In this document: positions 15,151-21,970 of the stretch, piece by piece
Layout: each line of letters opens with the position of its first letter
Numbering within the stretch: position 1 is the first letter of the stretch
Source of the DNA: Solidesulfovibrio magneticus
Lineage (GTDB): Bacteria > Desulfobacterota > Desulfovibrionia > Desulfovibrionales > Desulfovibrionaceae
Length of the DNA stretch: 36,092 nucleotides
Direction of reading: 5' to 3'
NCBI GenBank assembly: GCA_002482565.1
Contig: DLGG01000071.1
Span: 1-36,092 of the forward strand
The notes under the pieces: generated by a model
Databases searched by the model: none
The model's input: the letters and a program-made list of their open reading frames with translations, nothing else
What the model was told of the DNA's origin: nothing
Position numbers and translations under genes: made by a program

Positions 15151-15312
15151 ACGATCGTCCGGCTTGGTCGTGGGCGTCGGAACCATGCCTCGGCGGCCGC
15201 CCGACGTAATCCATCGCGACCGCCTTTGGCGACGGAGATCGGGTGATTTCGCAAGCAACGCGGTAGGCGACAGCCGGACGGTCACGCCAGTCCTATGGGT
15301 CTTTATAAACAC

Positions 15313-15339
15313 GGGGCCGACCTCCTTGAGGCCGGCCCC
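15313..15339. terminator. Hairpin between convergent genes
   Basis: 15313-15323 pairs with 15329-15339 (11 positions, one A/C mismatch, loop CCTTG). It lies between the hydrolase lipoprotein gene (+) and the FecR-domain gene (-). The rest of the gap 15151-15391 shows nothing recognisable. Confidence 0.55.
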
Positions 15340-15391
15340 ATGTGACGCGTCTGGGAGCAGGACAGGAACGGCCGCGGCGTCGCCGCCAGAA

Positions 15392-16129
15392 CTAGAAACG
15401 CCCCGGCCGCATGACCGGCCGGCTGGATTGCAACAGCATTTGCAGCCGCATGCTGTCCATCTGGCGGCGGAAGACGAGGCGGGTGAAGAGCATTTTCTCC
15501 TCTTCGGTCAGCGGGCGTGGAGCCGAAGGAGCCTTCCCGGGACCCAGGTCCACGCCGTAGTCCGGCTGGGGGATGGTCTGGGACTGGCCGTCCCTGGCCG
15601 TGACGCTCACGGGCATGCCCGAGAGCAGGGCCACGAGCTGGGCATTGCCCCGGATGCGCGTGCCGATCTCGGTGCCGCGTATGCCAATGGTGGCATAGGG
15701 AGAATCGACCACGTACCGGTCGGGGTTTTTCTTGACGATCTGGCCGCTTAAGAGCCGGCATATGCCGGATACGAAAGAAACGGCCATCCTCATGGCGTCG
15801 GGAGACTGGCCTTTGTAGGCGAAATCCTTGATTTCCAGGCGCGATTCGGCTTGCAAGGTCAGGATCGTGCCGTCGTGCAGGCTGATGCGGGCCGCGCCGG
15901 TGGGGCTGGTGACGATGGCGTCGCCGACAAAGACCGGGGATTCCAGGGCCAAGTCGCGGCTTGTGCCGTCGGCGGCGATGGCCTTGACTGCATCTTCGAT
16001 GGCCGAGACGACGCCGGCCGGCTCGGCGTCCTTGGCCGCCTGGGCCGTGTCGGCCAGATACAAGGCCAGGAGCAGGGTAAGACAGATCGTGGCGAGAAAA
16101 GCGATGCCGTGGCAAGCAAACCGGGACAT
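15392..16129 (-). CDS. Secreted FecR-domain protein
   Basis: 245 residues with an N-terminal signal peptide (hydrophobic stretch IAFLATICLTLLLALYLA, cleavage probably after AQA near residue 31). A FecR domain spans about 50-165: PVFVGDAIVTSPTGAARISL, DGTILTLQAESRLEI, and SPYATIGIRGTEIGTRI. Stand-alone periplasmic FecR domains are found in surface or signalling proteins; this one lacks the membrane-sensor architecture of iron-transport anti-sigma factors. The C-terminal tail is charged and helical. The ATG is preceded by AAGGAGGTT. It is 41 bases downstream of the beta-barrel gene and probably co-transcribed with it, so the two may act together at the outer membrane. Confidence 0.82.
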   Translation of the reverse strand: MSRFACHGIAFLATICLTLLLALYLADTAQAAKDAEPAGVVSAIEDAVKAIAADGTSRDLALESPVFVGDAIVTSPTGAARISLHDGTILTLQAESRLEIKDFAYKGQSPDAMRMAVSFVSGICRLLSGQIVKKNPDRYVVDSPYATIGIRGTEIGTRIRGNAQLVALLSGMPVSVTARDGQSQTIPQPDYGVDLGPGKAPSAPRPLTEEEKMLFTRLVFRRQMDSMRLQMLLQSSRPVMRPGRF

Positions 16130-16170
16130 GGAACCTCCTTGGCCGCCCTGTTGTCGCGGCCGTCGCGCCG

Positions 16171-17319
16171 TCAGAACGTATACCGCAGATTCAGATCGAA
16201 GGTGGTGCAGTATTCCTTGTCCCGGAAAAAGGTGTTGGAGGCGAACAGGCTGATGCTGAAGGCATTGGTCGGCATGTAGTCCAGGCCGACGGTGGCCAGC
16301 ATGTCGCTGCGTTGGCCGCCGATCTGGCCCACGGTGTCGTAGTTGTAGGCCAGATCGATGTAGGGAAGCACTTTCTCGAACTGGTAGGTGAGCCGGCCGC
16401 CGGCTTTGGCCATGCCCACGGCCGTGGCTTCCACGCCGTCGGCGTAAGGATTGCGATACGAATAGCTGTAGCCGACCACCGGGGTGAACATCAGCCGGTC
16501 ACGGATGAAGGCATAGGTCAGGAAGCCGCCGGCCGAGGTGGTCAGGGACTGGTAGTCCCCGGACTGGCTGCCCGAAAGCGTGGAACGGCCGTACTTGAGT
16601 CCGGCCTGCAAGCCCAGGCACAGCCTGTCCCAGAGGGTGAACCCGGCATAGGGATTGAAGATGAAATAGTCGTCGCGCTGGCTGGAGGCTTTGCCGGCGT
16701 GGTAGTCGGTGAAGTTTTGGTTGAAGCCCGCGCCAAAACCCAGGGTCACCCGGTCGGACACGGTGTAGTCCATGCCGGCCAGGGCGATGTACTGGTTGGA
16801 GGCGTGCTGGGAGCCGGTCTGGTTGCTGCCCTGCATGGTGTAGGAGCCGTCGGCCCATACCGCCATGGAGGCGGGCGTGTCGTCGCCGGCGGAAAGCCCC
16901 TTGGCCCCCAGGCGGGTGGCGACGAGCGTGGCGAAAAGCCGGTCAAAGATGGTGCGGTCTATGGCCCGCTGGCTGGCCAGCAGATTGAAGCCGTTGCCGG
17001 CTTGCTGCAACGCCACGGAAGCGGCCTTGTCTCGGATTTGGCTTGCAGCGTCGTCGCCGTAGTAGATGTAGCGGGTTTCTCCGGCAATGACATAGGAGGC
17101 CACCCGTCCGCTGGAATCGTAGGACAAGGCCTGGAACGAGGGGTCGCTGACGCGGGTATAGGCCGTGCCGGAAAAGGTGGCGTAGGTCCAGCCGTTGAGG
17201 CTGTTGGTTTCGGCTCGGCTGTCGCCGGTGCGTACGGCATAACCAAGTTCGCTCGCGGCCCAGGCCAATTCGGACAGCGGCAGCAAGACGAGGGCCAGGA
17301 CAAAGACGAGGTGTCGCAT
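16171..17319 (-). CDS. Outer-membrane beta-barrel (autotransporter-barrel-like) protein
   Basis: About 382 residues with a signal peptide (LVFVLALVLLPLSELAWA). A short N-terminal soluble part contains Ser/Thr/Tyr-rich strands. From about residue 150 there are alternating amphipathic strands (for example GFGAGFNQNFTDYHAGK, YFIFNPYAGFTLWDRLCLGL, MFTPVVGYSYSYRNPY). The last residue is Phe in NLRYTF, the classic signal for outer-membrane assembly. The barrel resembles autotransporter beta-domains but there is no long passenger. The ATG at 17319 is used here; a GTG at 17331 (four residues longer) is also possible. A good promoter lies 165-190 bases upstream. The FecR-domain gene follows in the same unit. 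Confidence 0.85.
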   Translation of the reverse strand: MRHLVFVLALVLLPLSELAWAASELGYAVRTGDSRAETNSLNGWTYATFSGTAYTRVSDPSFQALSYDSSGRVASYVIAGETRYIYYGDDAASQIRDKAASVALQQAGNGFNLLASQRAIDRTIFDRLFATLVATRLGAKGLSAGDDTPASMAVWADGSYTMQGSNQTGSQHASNQYIALAGMDYTVSDRVTLGFGAGFNQNFTDYHAGKASSQRDDYFIFNPYAGFTLWDRLCLGLQAGLKYGRSTLSGSQSGDYQSLTTSAGGFLTYAFIRDRLMFTPVVGYSYSYRNPYADGVEATAVGMAKAGGRLTYQFEKVLPYIDLAYNYDTVGQIGGQRSDMLATVGLDYMPTNAFSISLFASNTFFRDKEYCTTFDLNLRYTF

Positions 17320-17729
17320 GGAAAATCTCACAGAGCTGATCGAGACTTTCTGCCGGGATGGCGACGATATTGGTAATTATGATAAATGGTCATCTGATTG
17401 CCATGTAAGCCTAGAAATCATGCCTGCAGTGCGCGATCTTGTCAATGGATAGGCGGTCGTGCTCCCGCGGGATGTTTGTTTCTATATAAATTGAAGCGAA
17501 TCGATGCGCAATTATGGCAAGAAATAGGCTAAGTGTCTATTATTATAGTCTGAATAGTTATTAGTATGACGTTGTAATGGTGGTTAAATGGTGTCGCTGT
17601 TTGTTTGTTATGACGACGGCATATATGGATGGTGGCGTTGCTTGGGCATGGTGAAAGGGCGATTTTCGATGTGCTTTTAGAAAAATACGGTCACGATGGT
17701 ATGTTGAGGCGGCCTGTTGCTGTGACAGC
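17320..17729. other. AT-rich intergenic region
   Basis: About 410 bases between gluQ and the barrel gene, much richer in A/T than the surroundings. It holds the promoter at 17483-17511 and a long leader for the minus-strand operon. Further minus-strand -35/-10-like pairs occur nearer the gene (for example TTACAT and TTATCA separated by 17 bases, around 17380-17410). No coding region is supported and no known riboswitch was recognised. The A/T-richness suits a regulated promoter or a silenced region. Confidence 0.5.
17483..17511 (-). promoter_or_regulatory. Sigma-70-type promoter for the barrel/FecR operon
   Basis: Read on the minus strand: -35 TTGCGC (17506-17511), a 17-base spacer, and -10 TATATA (17483-17488). 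Transcription would start near 17476 and give a leader of about 155 bases before the ATG at 17319. Confidence 0.65.
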
Positions 17730-18602
17730 TCAAGAAACACAATGCGGTACAGCTGCTGGGTGGAGGCAAGCCGTAACAGCTCCGCAACCGACCATATCCC
17801 GCACGTCCTGAGGCGTTTTGCCGGCCTGGCGCAGGGCGCGCAGGGTGAGGGCCTTGTCGCGCTTGGCGTAGCGGCGGCCCGAGGCGTCGCGCATAAGCGT
17901 GTGGTGGCGGTAGCGGGGCGTGGGCAGGCCGAGCAGGGCCTGGAGCAGGCGGTGGACGTCGGTGGCCGCGAACAGATCCTCGCCGCGCGTCACCAAACTG
18001 ACGCCTTGCAGGGCGTCGTCCACGACGACGCTCAAATGGTAGCTCGTGGGCACGTCCTTGCGGGCCAGGACCACGTCGCCGAAGCGGGCCGGATCGGCCC
18101 GGACTTGCCCGCGCCCGTCGTCGTGCCAGACGAGTTCGCCGGCCTGGGCGAGGGCCCGGGCCATGTCGAGCCGCCAGACGTTGGGGCGGTTCGCGGCCAG
18201 GGCCGCGCGGGCGGATTCGGACAGATCGCGGCAGGTGCCCGGATAGACCGGCCCTTCCACATCGTTTTCCTGGGGCGCGGCCAGGGCCTGGATTTCGCTT
18301 CGGGTGCAAAAGCAGGGATAGACGAGGCCTGTGGCCTGCAATCGGCCCAGGGCCGCCGTGTAGTCCGCCATATGTTGGGACTGGAAGCGCACCGGCTCTT
18401 CCCAGGTCAGCCCCAGCCAGCGGAGGTCCTCCATCAGGGCCAAGGAGAATTCCGGCTTGCAGCGCCCGGGATCGATGTCCTCGATGCGCAGCAAAAAACG
18501 CCCGCCGGCCTCTCTGGCCGCTTCAGAGGCGGCCAGGGCCGAATAGGCGTGGCCCAGGTGGAGCAGGCCGGTGGGGCTTGGCGCGAATCGGGTGACGATC
18601 AT
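17730..18602 (-). CDS. gluQ: Glutamyl-Q tRNA(Asp) synthetase
   Basis: Truncated class I synthetase paralogue that attaches glutamate to queuosine at the wobble position of tRNA(Asp). RFAPSPTGLLHLGHA is the nucleotide-binding motif. IEDIDPGRC follows, then the zinc site CFC...VYPGTC. YAKRDKALTL stands for the KMSKS loop. There is no anticodon-binding domain, as expected for about 290 residues. The ATG at 18602 gives a start four residues before RFAP; an ATG at 18641 would add 13 residues (MLATTPPTKPTTP) and cannot be excluded. No clear ribosome-binding site was seen for either. The last ~20 residues (VTACLHPAAVPHCVS) are atypical and might reflect a drifted stop. Confidence 0.9.
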   Translation of the reverse strand: MIVTRFAPSPTGLLHLGHAYSALAASEAAREAGGRFLLRIEDIDPGRCKPEFSLALMEDLRWLGLTWEEPVRFQSQHMADYTAALGRLQATGLVYPCFCTRSEIQALAAPQENDVEGPVYPGTCRDLSESARAALAANRPNVWRLDMARALAQAGELVWHDDGRGQVRADPARFGDVVLARKDVPTSYHLSVVVDDALQGVSLVTRGEDLFAATDVHRLLQALLGLPTPRYRHHTLMRDASGRRYAKRDKALTLRALRQAGKTPQDVRDMVGCGAVTACLHPAAVPHCVS

Positions 18603-18809
18603 GGGTGTTGTTGGTTTGGTCGGTGGTGTCGTGGCCAGCATGAAATCAAGGGGTTTCGGGAGGGCTATCCAAGCCTGCGGGGGGTGTCAACGGACTCGCC
18701 TCGGAAAACTGTCAGAAGCTTCCTGATCGCTTGGCTGAACAACTCAAGACAAAGCTCGCAGTGTTTCACACAGGCGCTCGACCGCTATGGCTGGCGACCG
18801 GGCATTGCC

Positions 18810-18847
18810 AAAAACGCAGGAAGCCGGCCCTTGCGGACCGGCTTCCT
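18810..18847 (-). terminator. Intrinsic terminator of the tmRNA gene
   Basis: A perfect 10-bp stem (18818-18827 with 18838-18847) lies about 50 bases beyond the tmRNA 3' end. On the minus strand it is followed by GCG and five T residues (18810-18814). Confidence 0.85.
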
Positions 18848-18899
18848 GGCTGAAATTTCTGACTTTTTGAACCGTAACGGACGGTGTCGAGGGGGTGGA

Positions 18900-19258
18900 T
18901 GGTGGAGGCGGGGGGAATCGAACCCCCGTCCGAGAATGCTCCACTCCAGGCGTCTACAGGCTTAGACCGAAAAACAATCTCGCCTCGGGCAGGCCTTTCG
19001 GCCGGGCCGCCTCCGGCCAGTCCGTCTATTGTCTCGTGCTTACCCCAACGGACGAGGGTTCGCGCCAGCCTGATGGGGTTTGGCGTTCCGGTCCAGCATA
19101 TCAGGCGTCAGCTGATGGAACGCTGACTGTCAATTAAGCAGCCAGAGCGTAGTCGTAATCGTTGGCAGTTAACCAGTTGCCGCGTGTTTTACGAGGCCTC
19201 GCGGCACCTCGACCTGCAACCAGGGCTTCACTATCCCCGTCGAAACCAGGGCGCCCCC
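18900..19258 (-). ncRNA. ssrA: Transfer-messenger RNA (tmRNA)
   Basis: 359-base RNA that rescues stalled ribosomes by trans-translation. The 5' end GGGGGCG pairs with CGCCTCC before a genome-encoded ACCA 3' end (one G-U pair). The TTTCGACGGGG segment after the acceptor and the T-arm GTTCGATTCC near the 3' end complete the tRNA-like part. The reading frame at 19166-19134 encodes ANDYDYALAA followed by TAA, a tag of the type seen in Desulfovibrio. Pseudoknot-forming G/C inverted repeats fill the rest. Promoter and terminator are both visible. Confidence 0.97.
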
Positions 19259-19269
19259 GTCGAAACTTC

Positions 19270-19297
19270 AAGATAACGCAATTTCCCCAAAGCGCAA
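19270..19297 (-). promoter_or_regulatory. Promoter of ssrA
   Basis: Minus strand: -35 TTGCGC (19292-19297), a 16-base spacer, and -10 TATCTT (19270-19275). Transcription would start a few bases before the mature 5' end at 19258, consistent with RNase P trimming. Confidence 0.65.
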
Positions 19298-19411
19298 GGG
19301 GGGAGAAGTCTCGCTTTCCCGAGCCGCGAACAGCATCCGGAATTTCCAGCCAAAACCCGAGCCGGACAGCGCGCGGTGAATCAGGCGCGGCCTGCCGCCG
19401 GGAATAGCGTG

Positions 19412-19657
19412 TCAGTTGAGCCGCATCTTGGGTACGTAGCCGCGTTCCTTCATGCAGGCGTCGGCGTCCTGATCCACCACCGTCAGCGGCCGGTCGGGGA
19501 ACGGCGGCGTGTTTACGTCCAGCGAAGCCTTGCTGTAGCAGTCGGTATAATCGTCTTCCACGGCGGTCAGCTCGGCTCCCGGCTTGGCATAGGGCGGACG
19601 GGTGCAGCCGGCGGCCAGGGCTAGGGCAATAAGCAGCAGGGGGATTGTACGGCGCAT
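19412..19657 (-). CDS. Small lipoprotein, unknown function (81 aa)
   Basis: The start at 19657 gives MRRTIPLLLIALALAAGC, a clean lipoprotein signal with lipobox ALAAGC. AAGGAG precedes the ATG at normal distance. The mature part has about 65 residues and two or three further cysteines (DDYTDCYSKASLDV and DADACMKERGYV), possibly forming a disulfide. The motif CMKERGY near the C-terminus occurs in many small periplasmic lipoproteins of unknown function. A longer frame to 19810 is not supported. It lies 267 bases after the histidine kinase gene on the same strand, with a weak 8-bp A/T hairpin at 19782-19802 between them. Confidence 0.8.
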   Translation of the reverse strand: MRRTIPLLLIALALAAGCTRPPYAKPGAELTAVEDDYTDCYSKASLDVNTPPFPDRPLTVVDQDADACMKERGYVPKMRLN

Positions 19658-19924
19658 GGGTAAACTCCTTGGCGTCGTTGTCGGCGGATAAAACCGCAAC
19701 GACGATAATGCGTCATGGTGTCGCAGCAAACGAGGCCGGATTGCTCCGACGCGTTTTGCCCTTTTATCCCGTGCAGCCGACCGCGAAAAGCTTTTTTTCG
19801 CGAGGTGCATGACCTAGAACGCCGCCATGCCGGCGCATGGCGCCCAATCCATCCCGGTTTCTGTCCGGGGCCGCAACGGCGTGCTCCCATGAAACGCCTG
19901 AAAAGCCCTGTTGCCGGTGTGCGG

Positions 19925-21088
19925 TCAGTGCAGACAGGCATGAGCGCCAAGAGAGGACGCGCCTTCATTGGCTCGTCGGGGCAGGGGCAACGTGCAAAGG
20001 AAAACCGCGCCCTGGCCCGGCTGGCTGTCGATGACCAGATCCCCGCCATGTCCACGAGCAATGGTGCGGGCTATGCAAAGCCCAAGGCCGACGCTCTTCT
20101 CATCGCCCGTAGGCCTGGCCTGGCCCCGACCAAAGGGTTCAAAAATCCGCTCGCGATCCTCCATAGCCACTCCGACTCCCTGGTCGGCCACGGAAATGGC
20201 GACATGGCCGTCGCCGCAGGCCCCGGCGATCCGTACCGTCGTCCCTGGCGGGGCGTACTTGACGGCGTTGCTGATGAGGTTGGTCAGCAGTTGCTCCATG
20301 CGGACGGCGTCGAAAGCCAGTTCGGGCAGGTCTGCCGGAAGGCTGCAGGACAGGCGCATGTTCTTGGCTGTGGCCAGGGGCATGAGGCGCTGGACAACGG
20401 CGCGAATGCCGGCGGCCAAATCGCCCGGGGCCAGATTGAGCGAAAACCGGCCGGCTTCGATGTTGGCGATGTCGAGAAGGTCGTTGAGGATGCGCAGCAT
20501 GGACTTGCCGGCGTGGTCGATGACCGACAGGGCTTCGGCCTGTTCCGGACTCAGGTTGGCGACTTCGTCGCGAAGCAGATCCGCGCTGTAGAGCACGTGA
20601 CCTATGGGCGTGCGAAGATCGTGGGCGGCCATGCCCAGAAAACGGTTTTTTTGGGTGTTGATCGTTTCCAGGCGGGCGTTGGACCGCTGCAGTTCCCGGG
20701 TGCGCGCGGCAAGCTCCTGGTTGGTTTCGAGCAAGGTGTTGCGCAGCATTTCCGTTTCCTGGGAATCCTGAGCCCCGAGGCACAGGATGCTGTGGCCGAG
20801 ATCGATGAAGGAGAATCGGAAAGTCTGGGGGGTGCCGTCGCGGGTAAGCAGGGTGAGCAAATGGGGACCGGGGCGGAGCAGCAAGTCGTTAAGCCTCGGC
20901 ACGGCAGTGAAATCAAGCAGCAGATCCTGAAAGGTCTTGCCGACAACGGAATCGGCCGCAAGACGTCGGGCTGTTTCGCCAGCTTCCACGATGCGTCCGT
21001 CCCTGTCCAGGACGTAATACAAGGCCGGCCCCGAAAGAAGCAGGCTGTGGAAGGCTTGCTCAAAGAAATTATGGTCAGGCGTCGGCAT
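19925..21088 (-). CDS. PAS-domain sensor histidine kinase
   Basis: 387 residues, no membrane segments, so a cytoplasmic kinase. A PAS-like domain occupies ~10-110 (GPALYYVLDRDGRIVEAGETARR). A coiled-coil linker covers about 112-148. The HisKA dimerisation helix carries the phospho-acceptor His156 (AAHDLRTPIGH). The ATPase domain has N-box NLISNAVKYAPP, G1 VADQGVGV, F-box IFEPFGRG and G2 GLGLCIAR. The gene overlaps the end of the B12-binding gene by 14 bp and so is translated with it; the B12 protein is the likely input partner. No response regulator is adjacent. The ATG at 21088 has only a weak ribosome-binding site, as common for coupled genes. Confidence 0.92.
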   Translation of the reverse strand: MPTPDHNFFEQAFHSLLLSGPALYYVLDRDGRIVEAGETARRLAADSVVGKTFQDLLLDFTAVPRLNDLLLRPGPHLLTLLTRDGTPQTFRFSFIDLGHSILCLGAQDSQETEMLRNTLLETNQELAARTRELQRSNARLETINTQKNRFLGMAAHDLRTPIGHVLYSADLLRDEVANLSPEQAEALSVIDHAGKSMLRILNDLLDIANIEAGRFSLNLAPGDLAAGIRAVVQRLMPLATAKNMRLSCSLPADLPELAFDAVRMEQLLTNLISNAVKYAPPGTTVRIAGACGDGHVAISVADQGVGVAMEDRERIFEPFGRGQARPTGDEKSVGLGLCIARTIARGHGGDLVIDSQPGQGAVFLCTLPLPRRANEGASSLGAHACLH

Positions 21089-21764
21089 GTTGTCGCAGAA
21101 AGTTTTCCAGCATTTCGATGTTGCCGATCACTGGTACGCTGGCGAGTTCTCCCAAGTCAAGGCTGTTTCCGGCGATGCCCTGGCCGCCGACTACGCACAA
21201 CATGGTCGGACGGTGCGCCAGCGCTTCGCGGAAAAGCCGCTTGGCCTGGTCGGCATTGCTGGACAGGCTGACGGAAAGTCCGAGCAACTCGGGTTGTAGT
21301 GTAATGAGCAAATCAAGGAGGGCGTCTTTGGGAGTGTCAGCTCCAAGATAATAGCTGTCCCAACCGCGAAGTTCCAAAATATCGGCGACCATACGGCTAC
21401 CTATTTGATGCCTTTCGCCAGTGACGCAAGCCACAACGGCGCGCCGGCCATGTTTGGGCAGTGCGGCGGCCCGAGGGTAGGTTTGGGCGAGCAGCGTTTC
21501 CGTTATGGATGTGGCGACATGCTCCACGGCGACGGATATCTTGTTTTCTTCCCAGAGTCTTCCAACTTTGTACAAAGAACGTTGAAATAGATGGGTATAA
21601 ATATCCGAAATGGGCACTCCTTTGTCAATGAGGCTTACGACAATCGATAGACAGTGGCTTTTGTTTCCGTTGATTAAGTTGGATACATAACTGTCAAACG
21701 TAGTTGATGGGATCAGGTAAGGTGATTCATGCATAGTTGCGTTACCTACTGGTTGTTTGTTCAT
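21075..21764 (-). CDS. Stand-alone B12-binding protein, CarH-photoreceptor-like
   Basis: 229 residues: a four-helix B12-binding cap (about 20-100) followed by a Rossmann-type cobalamin-binding domain (107-225). The cap contains Trp71 and, nine residues later, Glu81-His82 (the Wx9EH signature described in CarH-type adenosylcobalamin photoreceptors, where the Trp covers the adenosyl group and the His ligates cobalt after light). The lower ligand motif is E117-x-H119-x2-G122 (GERHQIG). SLSSN and VVGGQGI follow as in other cobalamin domains. There is no DNA-binding domain, unlike CarH/LitR. The overlap with the kinase gene suggests a two-protein light or B12 sensor. The start could be the ATG at 21764 or the one at 21734; neither has an ideal ribosome-binding site. 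Confidence 0.88.
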   Translation of the reverse strand: MNKQPVGNATMHESPYLIPSTTFDSYVSNLINGNKSHCLSIVVSLIDKGVPISDIYTHLFQRSLYKVGRLWEENKISVAVEHVATSITETLLAQTYPRAAALPKHGRRAVVACVTGERHQIGSRMVADILELRGWDSYYLGADTPKDALLDLLITLQPELLGLSVSLSSNADQAKRLFREALAHRPTMLCVVGGQGIAGNSLDLGELASVPVIGNIEMLENFLRQHADA

Positions 21765-21941
21765 AAAATCACGAGAAAAAGGTTTTGCGATTTTTTAAAA
21801 GCCTGGGTCATGTGAGGAATTTCCCGATATCCTGTTGTTGCCAAGTCAATGTCATTTAGTTATAACCCAAAATACACTGCTGCAATATGTTCGTCACAGT
21901 GCTTGGCGCTCCAGAAACGCGCCAGGGCGTCTGTGTCGTTT

Positions 21942-21949
21942 GCCGATAG
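21942..21949 (+). promoter_or_regulatory. Possible sigma-28 -10 box upstream of the MCP gene
   Basis: GCCGATAG matches the flagellar sigma-28 -10 consensus (GCCGATAA) 22 bases before the MCP start. The -35 position reads CAGG rather than TAAA, so the match is incomplete. Confidence 0.35.
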
Positions 21950-21970
21950 CCTGACTCCCGGGAGGATATC

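Noticed and set aside
12859..15312. 817-codon minus-strand open frame opposite the radical SAM and hydrolase genes
   Set aside because: The plus strand carries clear CxxxCxxC, lipobox and GYSGGGS motifs; the minus frame has none.
19715..21271. 518-codon plus-strand open frame opposite the histidine kinase
   Set aside because: The minus strand carries every histidine kinase box; the plus frame is an antisense shadow.
21765..21970. Cobalamin riboswitch upstream of the B12-binding protein
   Set aside because: No B12-box or multi-stem pattern recognisable in the 206-base divergent gap.
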